A DNA stretch of 43,568 nucleotides from Caldifarciminota bacterium SM23_42 (GTDB taxonomy: Bacteria > Hydrothermota > Tepidihabitantia > SM23-42), in the NCBI GenBank assembly GCA_001303785.1, contig LJUJ01000009.1, positions 1 through 43,568 of the forward strand, in the 5' to 3' direction. A model generated the notes under the pieces. The model searched no databases. It saw only the letters and a list, made by a program, of their open reading frames with translations, and had not been told where the DNA came from. The position numbers were made by a program, and so were the translations under genes. The number at the start of each line of letters is the position of its first letter. The stretch's first letter is position 1. Positions 24,043 through 34,438 of the stretch are shown in pieces.

Positions 24043-25508
24043 TCACCCTAGTGCTTGTTGTCTATACGTTGTTACTGGTGGTGCTTTTTTTCTACTCACT
24101 CCATGCTTACCTACTGATCTTCTATTATTATAAGTTTCGGAACCGCTGCTCAAGAAATGTAAAGCGGTTGGTTGAATACCCCAAGGTCACGGTACAACTG
24201 CCAATATACAATGAAAAATACGTGATTCACCGGCTCTTGAAGAGCGTCGTCGAATTAGATTATCCAAGGAGCAGACTAGAGATTCAAGTACTCGATGATT
24301 CAAATGATGAAACGAGCGACATCGTGGCCAGCCTGGTCCAGGAATATCGGCGGAGTCGGTTTGATATCCATCATATTCGACGTGGCTCGCGGGCTGGGTA
24401 CAAGGCAGGGGCACTACAGTATGGTCTGGAAAAGGCCAAGGGTAATTATGTAGCGATCTTCGATGCTGATTTCCTGCCGGCACCAGATTTTTTGAAAGAA
24501 ATGCTACCAAGTTTTGATTCACCGTTTGTGGCCGGTGTTCAAGCACGTTGGGCGCATTTGAATCACGACGATTCACTACTGACGCGTGCCCAGGCGATTG
24601 GTTTGGACAATCACTTTGCGATGGAACAGAGGCTGCGTTTTCAGGCTGGTTTCTTTATTAACTTTAATGGTACGTGTGGCATATGGCGTAAAGAGGCAAT
24701 AATCGATGCGGGCGGGTGGCATGGAGACACCCTCGCTGAGGATCTGGATTTGTCCTATCGCGTACAGCTCCGGGACTGGAAGATTGTTTTTCGGGATGAT
24801 TACTCGGTTCTTGGCGAGTTGCCGGCCAATGCTGAGAGCTACAAGATACAGCAGAATCGCTGGGCTAAGGGCACAATTCAGGCGGCGCGTAAACACTTGC
24901 CTCAGGTTTTGAGGTCAAAGATAAAAGGAATTGCTAAGTACGAGGCATTTGTACATCTAACCTGCCACGTTAATTTTCTTGCCTTGCTTGGTCTGGCGCT
25001 ATTCTCGCCGCTCATTGTTTTTTTAAAAGTCGAAAACATAGTGGCAAACTGGTATTTCATTTTTGCATCGTTTTTCACCATCGGCGCCTTGGGTTACCCC
25101 TATCAATACTTCTTATCACAGCGGGAATTGTATCCCGACTATCGCCGCCGCATACCCTCCATCGCTGGGGTCATTGCTTATAGCATGGGATTGTCGGTTT
25201 CAAATTCAAAGGCGATTATCGAAGGATGGTTTAACCAAAAAAACGTTTTCCGACGGACTCCAAAATCGGGGGGCGAAACAAAGGGGTATCGGTCTGACTC
25301 AAAGTCGATTGTTCCTTTTATCGAGATACTGTTGGGCGTGTACATATTCGCCGCACTAATTTACGTTGTCGTGAACGTGCAATTGATTCTTGTCCCTTTT
25401 CTTTTATTTTATAGTTTCGGGTTTCTGAGTTTGGGATATTTGTCCATCAAGGACAAACTATTCACGCTCGGACCACAGGAGGTATTATGCTCAAGAGAGA
25501 GCTCTTAG
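24039..25508 (+). CDS. Membrane glycosyltransferase family 2, cellulose-synthase-like
   Basis: This is a processive-type GT2 enzyme with an N-terminal membrane helix (2-30), a cytosolic catalytic domain (about 48-290) and a C-terminal cluster of about four helices. The catalytic motifs are complete: DD at 86-87, DAD at 142-144 (metal and UDP), the general base region AED at 233-235 and QQNRW at 271-275. This matches CESA-like enzymes that build beta-linked polysaccharides or glycolipids. The product cannot be read from sequence. No PilZ domain or BcsB partner is nearby. The TTG start overlaps the previous stop, and the end overlaps the Trm112-like gene by 22 nt. Confidence 0.88.
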   Translation: MITLVLVVYTLLLVVLFFYSLHAYLLIFYYYKFRNRCSRNVKRLVEYPKVTVQLPIYNEKYVIHRLLKSVVELDYPRSRLEIQVLDDSNDETSDIVASLVQEYRRSRFDIHHIRRGSRAGYKAGALQYGLEKAKGNYVAIFDADFLPAPDFLKEMLPSFDSPFVAGVQARWAHLNHDDSLLTRAQAIGLDNHFAMEQRLRFQAGFFINFNGTCGIWRKEAIIDAGGWHGDTLAEDLDLSYRVQLRDWKIVFRDDYSVLGELPANAESYKIQQNRWAKGTIQAARKHLPQVLRSKIKGIAKYEAFVHLTCHVNFLALLGLALFSPLIVFLKVENIVANWYFIFASFFTIGALGYPYQYFLSQRELYPDYRRRIPSIAGVIAYSMGLSVSNSKAIIEGWFNQKNVFRRTPKSGGETKGYRSDSKSIVPFIEILLGVYIFAALIYVVVNVQLILVPFLLFYSFGFLSLGYLSIKDKLFTLGPQEVLCSRESS

Positions 25509-25657
25509 AAATTCTAGTTTGTCCGAAATGCAAGGGCGAACTTGAGTATGACAGGAAGAACGAAGAATTGATATGCCATAAATGTAAACTGGCATACGGA
25601 ATAAAGGATGATATACCGATAATGTTGATTGAAGAAGCGAGGAAATTAGATGCTTAG
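25487..25657 (+). CDS. Trm112-like/UPF0434 small zinc-ribbon protein
   Basis: This 56-residue gene starts at ATG 25487 behind an excellent AGGAGG and ends at TAG 25655-25657. It begins [19 protein letters not shown] and continues with a second pair, CHKC, then [15 protein letters not shown]. This is the YcaR/Trm112 pattern: two CxxC pairs and a conserved aliphatic-D-x-P-x-[ML]-x-x-x-E-A end. Trm112 stabilises methyltransferases in eukaryotes and archaea. The bacterial short form has no firm role, though it often lies among envelope or lipid A genes. It overlaps the glycosyltransferase by 22 nt and the C25 protease by 8 nt. Confidence 0.9.
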   Translation: MLKRELLEILVCPKCKGELEYDRKNEELICHKCKLAYGIKDDIPIMLIEEARKLDA

Positions 25658-28600
25658 CTCAATTTTTATCGTACTGATCGTAGGTAACACAACGATTAGT
25701 GAATTAGGTACTACTGGGGTCGAGATATCGTTTTCGATGCCGGAAGTCAGGCGGGAGGACTACTCGTTCCCAGAAGCAATGTGGTTGAACAAATCTGGTG
25801 AGCCTAATCTTCCGTCTCTTTTGTACAAGGTTGGTATTCCCCAAGATGGCGACGTAGTGGTCACGGTTGTGGGGCATGATGAGACTGTTTTCCGCAATGT
25901 GGTCGTTGACCCTGTATACTATGTGGCGGTGGACGAGGAGCCTCTCGGCGAAAAGATTGATTTCCATGGTGAGGTCTACAAACTGAATGCGTTGTTCCCG
26001 GACAGACTGATCGACGTGTCGAAACCAGGTTATTTCCGCGATCTGTATACAGTTGATGTACGTATCAATCCGGTGCGCTACAATCCAATCACCAAAGAAC
26101 TTAGAGTAACGAGAAATGTAAGAATCGAAATAAAATTCAGGGGTCAGCCTAAGGTAGGCGGCGCGGTAGATGCCGCGTACGACGATATCTACGAGCGGAC
26201 CATAGTCAACTACCGTCAATGTAGGAATTGGCGACGTATTGCCAGACCACTGCGGCAAAATCCCTTTGTTGGTGCAACGTGGTATAAGATCGAGGTCGAG
26301 GATGAAGGTATTTATAGGATAGGGATGGATGAACTCACAAATGCAGGTCTCGATCCTGAACAATTCGACCCCAGAACCATGAAGATCTACACCGCGCCGT
26401 TTGATGTTTTACCACGCACAGTGCCCATGCCTGATTCGCTCGACTCGTTGATTCAAATTCCCGTGTACGTTTACGGCGAGGAAGACGGCGTGTTCGATCA
26501 GAATGACTATCTTATATTCTACGGCTATTCAGCCAGTCACTTTGTTCCCGCTACTGATGTCGTTTGGTTTGAGAACGGATATGCACTGAGCAATGTCTAT
26601 TGGTTTACGTTCGGTGGGGCCGATGGTTTGAGAATGGAACAAGTGGATGCCCAATGGGATGGTACAACACCAGATACGACTGTCAATGCCATCGTCCATA
26701 ATGAGATTGACCTGGGTAATCCAACACGTTCCGGTACAAACTGGTATTGGGCAGATGTCTCACCCCTCAGTTCAGATATGGGCAGTGCGCAAATCACTAT
26801 CGGGCATCCAGAAGCGGCAGGCATGGCACAGGTAAGGGTTGCTATGTTTGCGCTAAACAGTGCTCAGTTCTGGTATCGCTTCTCGATCAACGGGGCAACT
26901 TTCTTCAACGACACACTTTATATACCAGCACAACCGCAGATGCCGCCCATATTCCTGACGGGCACGGGTGCACTGACGGGCGACAGCTCGGCTCTGTTGT
27001 TCGAAGTAATGCGTCCGGCGGGGGTGATGACTAGTCTTGAGGAGTTTCTCAACGCTGTGGATATTAGTTATGAGCGTAAGGCCAGGCTTAATAAACCATT
27101 CCATGTATTGTTCACGGCAACCACAAGCTACTCGGTAAAATGCACCGAAGTCGAAACGGAACCTTTCGTACTCGACATCACTGAACTGAACCTTCCCAAG
27201 ATGCTGTCCAACCTCACGATTGGGGGAAGCGTCATGCAATTATCCGGCGCGGTCGATTCTTTTCAAATGCTCTATTTTTCCAAACTTTCACTTGCGGAAA
27301 CGGCTGAACTACAGCCGGCGAGCCCGGGAAGATTACGTACACAGGGTGATGGTTGTGAATACATTGTGATTACACACGAGGATTTCTACACCGCGATTAT
27401 GCCTTTAGTTGAATACCGAAGTCGCGAGTACTTGACAAAACTGGTTGTTGTAGATGACATCTATGACGATTTTGCTTTTGGTAAGTACGACCCATTGGCA
27501 ATAAAACACTTTCTATACTACACCATGAACAACTGGTCGCCGTACCCCAAGTATGTGTTGCTGGTCGGTGACGCTACATATGATTATAAAAATAATCTAG
27601 GAAAAGACAATCCACCTAACTTCGTACCCATGTACGAGTACGGTACGTACTTGTCGGGTAGCCCCGTATTCTCCAATAATAGCCTTTACGAAGGGGAATA
27701 TGTTAATTTCGGTCAAGGAGAGGTCATGTGTCTAGGGAGGATCACGGTGCGCTCGCGACAGGAGGTGAGAGATTACATCGACAAAGTAGTTACCTATGAG
27801 ACGGGCGATATCGTGGGTCCATGGACAAAGCGGGTGTTGCTTACCGCCGATGATGAGTATGCTTATGGATTTGAATATCCGACGATACATACAGGAGCTT
27901 GTGAACGTAACAGTGATAATATCCCTGATTCGCTGTATGACTTTGCGAAGGTTTACATGATCAGCTACCCGCCACTGGGTGCGGGAACTGCGGAGAAGGC
28001 AAATGCCCGAGAGGCATTTATCCGTGAGTTCAATAGGGGGGCACTCATGGGTATCTTTTATGGGCATGGCAATACACATCAACTCGCTCATGAGGTGCTG
28101 TTCTTGAGCCCCTACGTTGGCCGCCTCAACAACGGTCGAAGATATCCTTTCTTTTATTTCGGTTCATGCAATGTTAGTCGGTTTAACGATTCCGACTTCG
28201 AGTGTCTAGGTGAGGAATTCGTGCGTACCCGGGACGGGGCAATTGGTACGATCGGATGCACGGCAGGAAGCTATTCAGGTGAGAATGAGGTAATCGGTGG
28301 ACGATTATGTGCGAGCATCACAGATCCCGATACGACTTTGACCATGGGCGAGTGTAGTGTGATTGCCCGTGGTGGTTACTGGACGCGGCAATATCTGCTT
28401 ATTGGTGATCCGGCGACAAGATTCAGGAAGATGTATCACCCGATGTATCTCGCGAGCTCGCCAGATTCGGTAAGGCCGATTGAGAGACTGGGAGTGGTTG
28501 CGGACAACGAGCGTTACCACTTGACGGCGTCTGTACGCGATACAACAATAATTGATAAATTTGATGCGAGTACGGCAGATAGGATAAGTGGACGTGTGGG

Positions 28601-29471
28601 AAGAGACGTGCAGACAGGCAGCAGTTCATACATATACTACGAATATGCCATCGATGGCAAACAGGTGTATGTTGGTTATTGGGATAATGACACGGCGACG
28701 ATAATCGCGCCGAGAGTTTCTACTACGCATCTCCCGGTGATAAAGTTGAGTAGCGTCTATGGGGATCAGAGTGGTCTGCTCGACTCATTGCGCGTTTATG
28801 GTACAGCGATGCCAACGGCCGATAATACGGGCCCGGAGGTTGCCCTCTACGCAGGCGGACGCTTGTTGAAGGATGATGATTGGGTAAGCAAGCAGTTTAC
28901 GTTGAACGGGCGTGTTGCGGATAGCAGTGGCATTAATCTCTTGTACTCGGTGGAGAGTACGAATGGATTCTATCTCTACATCAACAGCGACCTCGATAGT
29001 AAGATCGATTTGCGTGATTATTTCTACTACAATAAGAATTCCTTTACGAGTGGAGAGTTTAGCGTGGAGATCGATTTGCCTGAGGCCGTAGATACTCTCA
29101 CGATAAATGTTGTTGATAATAACTTCAATCAGACGGTGTACAGACTCGTACTCAACACCGAAGTGTTTGGTCAGATTGCATTTGAGGATTTTCTTGTCTA
29201 TCCGAATCCGCTGCGTACCGATGGAGGTTCATGGTTCACGTTCAATCTCACCAGATCGGGGCTGGTTCAATTGAAGATATTCACAATAGCCGGCCGATTA
29301 ATCAAAACCATTGATAATGTATCCTGCACGGTTGGTTACAACCAAGTATATTGGGATGGGTTGGATAATTTTCAAGACGAGATAAGCAACGGGGTATATA
29401 TTGTTAAGGCTTTTGTCGAAGCGGATAATTCTCGAGCTGAGGTGATTGAGAAATTCATTATTGCACGATAA
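25650..29471 (+). CDS. C25 (gingipain-type) cysteine protease with C-terminal sorting domain
   Basis: This is a large exported protease, 1273 aa. Residues 1-15 form a short signal-like stretch, and about 20-190 resemble the gingipain propeptide region. A beta-rich region follows to about 560, and the C25 catalytic domain spans about 565-930. Its catalytic pair is visible as His806 in FYGHGNTHQ and Cys840 in [10 protein letters not shown], with [11 protein letters not shown] and [15 protein letters not shown] around them. The last 85 residues are a FlgD-like/type-A sorting fold ([35 protein letters not shown]). This indicates surface delivery by a type IX-like system, though no such secretion genes are in this window. 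The start overlaps the Trm112-like gene, with GAGGAAA upstream. Confidence 0.92.
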   Translation: MLSSIFIVLIVGNTTISELGTTGVEISFSMPEVRREDYSFPEAMWLNKSGEPNLPSLLYKVGIPQDGDVVVTVVGHDETVFRNVVVDPVYYVAVDEEPLGEKIDFHGEVYKLNALFPDRLIDVSKPGYFRDLYTVDVRINPVRYNPITKELRVTRNVRIEIKFRGQPKVGGAVDAAYDDIYERTIVNYRQCRNWRRIARPLRQNPFVGATWYKIEVEDEGIYRIGMDELTNAGLDPEQFDPRTMKIYTAPFDVLPRTVPMPDSLDSLIQIPVYVYGEEDGVFDQNDYLIFYGYSASHFVPATDVVWFENGYALSNVYWFTFGGADGLRMEQVDAQWDGTTPDTTVNAIVHNEIDLGNPTRSGTNWYWADVSPLSSDMGSAQITIGHPEAAGMAQVRVAMFALNSAQFWYRFSINGATFFNDTLYIPAQPQMPPIFLTGTGALTGDSSALLFEVMRPAGVMTSLEEFLNAVDISYERKARLNKPFHVLFTATTSYSVKCTEVETEPFVLDITELNLPKMLSNLTIGGSVMQLSGAVDSFQMLYFSKLSLAETAELQPASPGRLRTQGDGCEYIVITHEDFYTAIMPLVEYRSREYLTKLVVVDDIYDDFAFGKYDPLAIKHFLYYTMNNWSPYPKYVLLVGDATYDYKNNLGKDNPPNFVPMYEYGTYLSGSPVFSNNSLYEGEYVNFGQGEVMCLGRITVRSRQEVRDYIDKVVTYETGDIVGPWTKRVLLTADDEYAYGFEYPTIHTGACERNSDNIPDSLYDFAKVYMISYPPLGAGTAEKANAREAFIREFNRGALMGIFYGHGNTHQLAHEVLFLSPYVGRLNNGRRYPFFYFGSCNVSRFNDSDFECLGEEFVRTRDGAIGTIGCTAGSYSGENEVIGGRLCASITDPDTTLTMGECSVIARGGYWTRQYLLIGDPATRFRKMYHPMYLASSPDSVRPIERLGVVADNERYHLTASVRDTTIIDKFDASTADRISGRVGRDVQTGSSSYIYYEYAIDGKQVYVGYWDNDTATIIAPRVSTTHLPVIKLSSVYGDQSGLLDSLRVYGTAMPTADNTGPEVALYAGGRLLKDDDWVSKQFTLNGRVADSSGINLLYSVESTNGFYLYINSDLDSKIDLRDYFYYNKNSFTSGEFSVEIDLPEAVDTLTINVVDNNFNQTVYRLVLNTEVFGQIAFEDFLVYPNPLRTDGGSWFTFNLTRSGLVQLKIFTIAGRLIKTIDNVSCTVGYNQVYWDGLDNFQDEISNGVYIVKAFVEADNSRAEVIEKFIIAR

Positions 29472-29486
29472 CATTAAGGAGTAATC

Positions 29487-29957
29487 ATGGGCGATTTGAT
29501 TGATAAGATTGAGCAAAATACGAAGATCGCCAAGGTGACCCTGCACAGCGTTGTTGATCGCCAAGGAATAGCGGCAGAGATTTTCAGCGCGCTGGGTGAC
29601 CACGGGTTAAATGTTGAGCTCATATCGACCAGTTCGGTCGGGCGTGGGCGCAGTGATATCTCTTTCGCAGTTTTGGAATCAGATCTGAGCGACGTCGTGA
29701 AATTGTTTGAAACGATAAAAGGCAACTTCGGGGCTGGGGAAATTGCGGTCAACAAGGATCGCGCACTGATAACGATCTACGGCACAAAACTGGCGACCAC
29801 TCCGGGTGCCGCCGGCAAGATATTCAAGGTCTTAGCAGAGAACGGAATAAATATCGATATGATCAGTGCGTCCTTGACTGTGCTCAGCATTGTTGTCGAG
29901 CAAGATAGGATCACCAGCGCGATCGAAGCAATAGAAAAAGAGTTTCCGATAAAATAA
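29487..29957 (+). CDS. Stand-alone double-ACT protein, aspartokinase regulatory-domain type
   Basis: The 156-aa protein consists of two ACT domains (about 15-80 and 93-155) and closely follows the C-terminal regulatory part of aspartate kinase. Matching segments are DRQGIAAEIFSALGDHGLNVELISTSS, then SDISFAVLESDL and TPGAAGKIFKVLAENGINIDMIS. No kinase domain precedes it. It might be a separate beta-type subunit of an aspartokinase encoded elsewhere or a free amino-acid sensor. AAGGAG lies seven bases before the ATG, 15 nt after the protease gene, so it is probably cotranscribed. Confidence 0.85.
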   Translation: MGDLIDKIEQNTKIAKVTLHSVVDRQGIAAEIFSALGDHGLNVELISTSSVGRGRSDISFAVLESDLSDVVKLFETIKGNFGAGEIAVNKDRALITIYGTKLATTPGAAGKIFKVLAENGINIDMISASLTVLSIVVEQDRITSAIEAIEKEFPIK

Positions 29958-30005
29958 TCAGTGCGTAGACTACGTTGAGCTTTTTGTTCTTACGAGGAGG
30001 TCAAG

Positions 30006-30188
30006 ATAAGGATTTTCAAGTACATCGCCTTGGTTGCGGCCATTGTAACCATCGTCCTCGGTGTTATCTGTAGAGTTGTTACGGCTAATAACATCCTTTT
30101 TGGACTTGGAGGAGTGACTTATTTGAGGCTCACTGCGGTCATGCTGCTGTTTGCATTAACACTTCACGTCTTATTTCCTGAACACTGA
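30006..30188 (+). CDS. Small membrane protein with apparent ATA start codon
   Basis: An open frame of 60 codons encodes two hydrophobic helices (IFKYIALVAAIVTIVLGVIC and LRLTAVMLLFALTLHVLF) joined by RVVTANNILFGLGGVTY. It ends at TGA 30186-30188. A strong GAGGAGG ribosome binding site at 29994-30000 points to ATA at 30006, where an ATG would be expected; relatives I recall begin M-[KR]-[IL]-F/L-K. No ATG, GTG or TTG lies at a suitable distance in frame. It is either a rare ATA start, a point mutation that silences the gene, or a base error. Function is unknown. Confidence 0.6.
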   Translation: MRIFKYIALVAAIVTIVLGVICRVVTANNILFGLGGVTYLRLTAVMLLFALTLHVLFPEH

Positions 30189-30261
30189 GTGCTGCGACCA
30201 GTAGGCACAACCCACAGCAAAGTAGTAGGAAACACGTAGCTTAATCTATTTTTTCCCTGTC

Positions 30262-30564
30262 TTACGTTGTTGGTTTTGTGGCTCGCGTGTTCTCTTCGAT
30301 GGCCAGGATTACCAATATTAAATCGGCACCGGCAAGTAGACTAATAAACCAGATAGCTCCGATTATCAGAACATAGAACGCAATGCCGACCGCACCAAAG
30401 GGGCCCAAGCCGGCCATACCGCCATACTGCCCGCTGAATTGCGCCAAAGCCGCACCGCCAACGAGTATCGCGATGAAGCCGATGATCGTCAAGGCGGCAA
30501 TCACCCAAGCGATGATTTTGAGTATTACCGAAACCGTTCTCAGTGTCCTGAATTTGCTTTCCAT
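30262..30564 (-). CDS. Small membrane protein of unknown function
   Basis: The 100-aa protein has two or three hydrophobic segments. One lies around VILKIIAWVIAALTIIGFIA. A glycine-rich loop (AALAQFSGQYGGMAGLGPFG) follows, then AIWFISLLAGADLILVILAIEENTRA. The final [LI]-A-x-E-x-N-T-R-A pattern occurs in small bacterial membrane proteins without assigned roles. AAAGGAGG precedes the ATG, and the gene has its own leadered promoter inside the end of mfd. Confidence 0.75.
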   Translation of the reverse strand: MESKFRTLRTVSVILKIIAWVIAALTIIGFIAILVGGAALAQFSGQYGGMAGLGPFGAVGIAFYVLIIGAIWFISLLAGADLILVILAIEENTRATKPTT

Positions 30565-30581
30565 GATTCCTCCTTTGTTTA

Positions 30582-30609
30582 ATTATAACAACGACCCGTA
30601 CAAAGTCAA
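30582..30609 (-). promoter_or_regulatory. Promoter TTGACT-16-TATAAT inside the mfd 3' end
   Basis: On the minus strand the -35 box is at 30609-30604 and the perfect -10 box at 30587-30582, 17 nt before the ATG at 30564. The leader of about 11 nt holds AAAGGAGG. The mfd stop codon TGA (30608-30606) is part of the -35 hexamer. Confidence 0.78.
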
Positions 30610-33398
30610 TCTAATTGGTGTATCACTTGTCCAGCATGATAGAAGATGTATCGTTTGTCCTTGCGGACGACTTCGGACGCACCAATTTCCTTTGCTTTCA
30701 ATCTTATTTCCGAGAGCGTGAAGAGATTCTCCACAGCTTCAGGGTATCGTCCAAAACGATCGATGATTTCCTCTCTTATCGAGCCCAATTCATGTGGTGA
30801 CTCAACCTCGAATAACCTTTTGTACAAAGCTGTCCGCTCGTAGGCGCTTGGGATATATTCGCTGGGGAAGTATGCGTCAAGCTTGAGGTCGAGGACAGGC
30901 TCTTCGACCACGGGTTTGCCCTGTAGTGCGTTCACCGAGTTCCCGAGCAGCCTAATGTAATGATGGTAACCGATGGAGTTGATATGACCGGACTGCTCTT
31001 TGCCGAGTAGATTACCCACCCCTCTGATTTCCATGTCTCGGAGCGCCAGCCGAAAGCCGGAACCTAATGATGTATAAGAAACCAGCGCGCCCAGTCTCTT
31101 ATGCGCTTCGTCGGTTATACGACCACGCGAAGGCACTATGAAGTAGGCATGACCCTGGAGTTCACCGCGGCCAACACGTCCTCTCAATTGATGCAAGTCC
31201 GCCAATCCGAACTTATGTGCTTCGTCGACGATGATCGTATTAACCCGCGGCATATCGAGTCCTGATTCTATGATGGCGGTCGAGAGCAATAAGTTATATT
31301 TCCCTTCGATAAACTCGATCATCCTTTTTTCACTGATGTCTTCACGCATTCTGCCGTGTAAGAGGCATATTTTCAAATCGGGCATAATCCTAAGAAGCCT
31401 TGCTCTAATTGTTTCGATTGTTTGTATGCGGTTGTGCACGAAGAATACTTGACCGCCCCTCATAAGTTCATGGCTGATAGCGTTTTCGATTATTTCATCG
31501 TCGAAATGTATGATTTTGGTTGCGATATCCTTTCTCCCGACCGGTGGAGTATGTATATTTGATATGTTCTTTAGCCCGGTGAGTGCCATGTACAAGGTAC
31601 GTGGTATTGGGGTTGCCGATAGATGGATGGCGTCGATCCCTGGTTTCAACTTTTTTATCTTCTCCTTCTGGGCGACACCGAATCGCTGTTCTTCATCGAT
31701 GATCAGTAATCCAAGATCCTTGAATCGGACGTCAGGCTGTAGTAATCGATGGGTACCGATGACGATATCGATCTTACCGGTAGCCACATCATTAAATATC
31801 GTTTGGAGTACTTCTTTTTTCCGAAAGCGTGACACCATTTCAACGTATACCGGGAATGGGCTGAGCCTCGTTTTGAACGTATTGTAGTGCTGGAATGCTA
31901 GCAGGGTCGTGGGGCACAGTATCATTGTCTGCTTGCCTTCGAGAGCGGCCTTAAACGATACACGCAGCGCAATCTCGGTTTTGCCATAGCCGACATCGCC
32001 GCAAATGAGCCGTTCCATTGGCCTGGCCATTTCCATATCCCGTTTTACATCGTTGATCGCGTTCATTTGATCTTTCGTCTCTTCATAAGGAAATGTTGTT
32101 TCCAAATCCCTCATCTCATGTGTGTCCACGGAAAATGCATAGCCGGGTTCCTGCATTCTCTGGGCATAGAGTTTCAACAATTCGAGGGCCAATCTTTCGG
32201 TTGCTTTCTTGATGCGTTTCTTTGTACGCAGCCATAATTCGCTACCCAACTTGGAAAGGCGTGGCGGTCGGTCATCAGTTGCAATGAAGCGTTCCAATAG
32301 GTTCAAACGCTCGATGGGCAGGTATAGACGGTCTTTACCCGCATAGGATATATGAAGGCATTCGATCTTCTTCCCCTCGAAATCAACAAATGTTAATCCC
32401 TTGTATTGACCAATACCGAAATCAATATGTACTACATAGTCGCCTTCCTTGAAGCCCATTAGGTCATCGATAAACGGTCCCCGGTACGCTCTCTTGCGTC
32501 GCCTCAACTCCCCGAATATTTCATGCTCAGTTAGATAGATGACACGGTTGACAGCGTCAACAAAACCGGTTTCCAGGGGTACATGGAATACTTCAATTTC
32601 ACCAAGCAGAGAGCTCAATTTTCTAGCCAGTGATCGGGAAACGAGAAATTTGAACGTGTTTTCTTTCTTATGTAACTCCTCGATGAGCGTCTTGAAGTCA
32701 CCAAAATATGGTCGAGCCGGTGTAAATTTGTATTGTATTTCTCCCTGCTCGCGAAAGATCAGCGTCTGTTTGGCCAGCTTTACATCATTCTCGGAAACGA
32801 CGATGCATTCATCGGTGATGATGTCGATGGGACGTCTGGACGTTCGTTCAGCTTCAGCTAGCCTTATTTCTGCCTTCTCAACATCTTCTATGGATCTCTG
32901 GGTCTGCGTGTCGAATTTCCTCATGGAGAACACCCGGTCGCCGTAGAACTCAATCCTTATCGGAAGACTATCGGCTTCAAAGAGATCAACGATTCCACCT
33001 CTTATCGCGTATTCATTTTCTTCTTCGACATTCTCTTCGCGGGTGTAGCCAGTTGCTTCCAGACGCTTGACGAGTTGCTCCGGATCAATAGGCTGATTCA
33101 CCTCAAGGGTCACTTTTTCTTTTTTTGTCACTTGCTTGTATAACATGTTTTGATTGATAATGATGATTCTCGATTCGATGTAGTAAGGATGTTCTTCGTC
33201 GACCAGTGTCGTGTCGTCGCCGATCTTCCGCAGCTCGCGCCAGTACCTTTTTAGATTCTCCTCTGAGGGGATGAAAACAACTGGCCTGTGTTTTGCGAGT
33301 TCATGCACAAAAAGGGTTCTTGACGAACCATATAATCCACCAATGGTGATACGCCGCCGTTCTGCCAAATCCTTCATGACTTGGGCGATCGAAAACAA
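30606..33398 (-). CDS. mfd: Transcription-repair coupling factor Mfd
   Basis: Mfd removes RNA polymerase stalled at DNA damage and recruits UvrA. The 930-aa protein is shorter than the E. coli one (about 1150) because the N-terminal UvrB-homology region is compact. The layout is a UvrB-like domain (1-270), an RNA-polymerase-interacting CarD-like domain (GDYVVHIDFGIGQYKGL), helicase motifs GDVGYGKTE, IIDEEQRFG and HLSATPIPRT, and the RecG-like translocation motif region QLRGRVGRGE. A TRCF C-terminal domain (about 780-930) ends it. Start TTG 33398 is uncertain: the frame stays open for about 30 codons upstream without a normal start codon, and no good ribosome binding site is seen. It is last in hisC-ptb-mfd. 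Confidence 0.95.
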   Translation of the reverse strand: MFSIAQVMKDLAERRRITIGGLYGSSRTLFVHELAKHRPVVFIPSEENLKRYWRELRKIGDDTTLVDEEHPYYIESRIIIINQNMLYKQVTKKEKVTLEVNQPIDPEQLVKRLEATGYTREENVEEENEYAIRGGIVDLFEADSLPIRIEFYGDRVFSMRKFDTQTQRSIEDVEKAEIRLAEAERTSRRPIDIITDECIVVSENDVKLAKQTLIFREQGEIQYKFTPARPYFGDFKTLIEELHKKENTFKFLVSRSLARKLSSLLGEIEVFHVPLETGFVDAVNRVIYLTEHEIFGELRRRKRAYRGPFIDDLMGFKEGDYVVHIDFGIGQYKGLTFVDFEGKKIECLHISYAGKDRLYLPIERLNLLERFIATDDRPPRLSKLGSELWLRTKKRIKKATERLALELLKLYAQRMQEPGYAFSVDTHEMRDLETTFPYEETKDQMNAINDVKRDMEMARPMERLICGDVGYGKTEIALRVSFKAALEGKQTMILCPTTLLAFQHYNTFKTRLSPFPVYVEMVSRFRKKEVLQTIFNDVATGKIDIVIGTHRLLQPDVRFKDLGLLIIDEEQRFGVAQKEKIKKLKPGIDAIHLSATPIPRTLYMALTGLKNISNIHTPPVGRKDIATKIIHFDDEIIENAISHELMRGGQVFFVHNRIQTIETIRARLLRIMPDLKICLLHGRMREDISEKRMIEFIEGKYNLLLSTAIIESGLDMPRVNTIIVDEAHKFGLADLHQLRGRVGRGELQGHAYFIVPSRGRITDEAHKRLGALVSYTSLGSGFRLALRDMEIRGVGNLLGKEQSGHINSIGYHHYIRLLGNSVNALQGKPVVEEPVLDLKLDAYFPSEYIPSAYERTALYKRLFEVESPHELGSIREEIIDRFGRYPEAVENLFTLSEIRLKAKEIGASEVVRKDKRYIFYHAGQVIHQLD

Positions 33399-33468
33399 CT
33401 GCGAATTCCCCGGTGCTGCGTTTGGTTCTTTCTGGGATTTAAGGATTTTGTCTTGGTGTACTTTGATG

Positions 33469-34365
33469 TTAGTTTCTTGAAATAACGACGCCCAGGGCGA
33501 TTGAATTCAGTTTAGTTGCCGGATCATCGGCACGTGAAAGCATGATTATTGGTCGCTGAGCGCCGACCACCATGCCGGCAGCTTTTGTGTGGGCAAAATA
33601 CATCAATCCCTTTGCCCAAATATTGGCCGTCGAGATGCTGGGCATGAGTATGAAATCAACGTCGCCGGCAACTGGACTCTCAATTTTCTTTATCGCTGCA
33701 GCCTTTCTTGAAACGGCCACGTCGAAGCCGAAAGGCCCATCAATAGTACAACCGCCTATTTGCCCGGCTCTATTCATTTCGACGATTTTGACCGCGTCCA
33801 CGGTTTCGGGCATGTCTGGGTTGATCGTCTCGCTCGCGGCGACGAGGCCGATTTTCGGTTGCCGGATTCCCATCGTTCTTAGGGCCTGAACCGCGTTTTT
33901 CACTATCTCGATCCTGGTCGCGAGGTTCAGTTTTGGGTTCATGCCGCCATCTGACATGAATAACAACTTATGGTAGTCGGGAATCTCAAACGCCGCGATG
34001 TGACTCAGTATTTTCTCGCTACGCAGTCCCCAATCCTTGTTCAGAACACCTTTCAGGAATGCCGATGAGGAGAGCATGCCTTTCATCAAGAAATCGCCTC
34101 TTTCCTTGACCACAGAAATCGCTTTGATTAACGCCTTCCCCTCGTCGGGTTCGTCGTGTATATCACATTTTGTAGCATCGAGTTGAACTGTTTTCGCAAT
34201 TTCGGTAATTTTTGCTCTGTCGCCTACCAATACCGGGACGATAAGGCCTAGATCGTGAGACAGTCGAATGCCTTCGAGTAACGCATCATCTTCGGCACAC
34301 ACGACGACACATCGCTTCTTGCCTTTGCGTTTAGCCGATGCTATGAGTTTTTCAAATGATTTCAT
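33469..34365 (-). CDS. ptb: Phosphate butyryltransferase-family protein
   Basis: The enzyme exchanges an acyl group between CoA and phosphate, giving acyl phosphate for ATP formation. The 298-aa protein matches the Pta/Ptb family: VVVCAEDDALLEGIRLSHDLGLIVPVLVGD, LMKGMLSSSAFLKGVL, LFMSDGGMNPKLNL, DGPFGFDVAVS and DFILMPSISTANIWAKGL. The last motif and the lack of extra domains favour butyryl- over acetyl-transferase, but acyl specificity cannot be fixed from sequence. No butyrate kinase gene is beside it. It lies 73 nt after hisC and before mfd on the same strand. Confidence 0.85.
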   Translation of the reverse strand: MKSFEKLIASAKRKGKKRCVVVCAEDDALLEGIRLSHDLGLIVPVLVGDRAKITEIAKTVQLDATKCDIHDEPDEGKALIKAISVVKERGDFLMKGMLSSSAFLKGVLNKDWGLRSEKILSHIAAFEIPDYHKLLFMSDGGMNPKLNLATRIEIVKNAVQALRTMGIRQPKIGLVAASETINPDMPETVDAVKIVEMNRAGQIGGCTIDGPFGFDVAVSRKAAAIKKIESPVAGDVDFILMPSISTANIWAKGLMYFAHTKAAGMVVGAQRPIIMLSRADDPATKLNSIALGVVISRN

Positions 34366-34438
34366 CTTGGCAATTACGGATTACACGACCGTTACGCAGC
34401 AGTTACCTGAAATCAAACTACGGCCGTTCCGTCATTTT

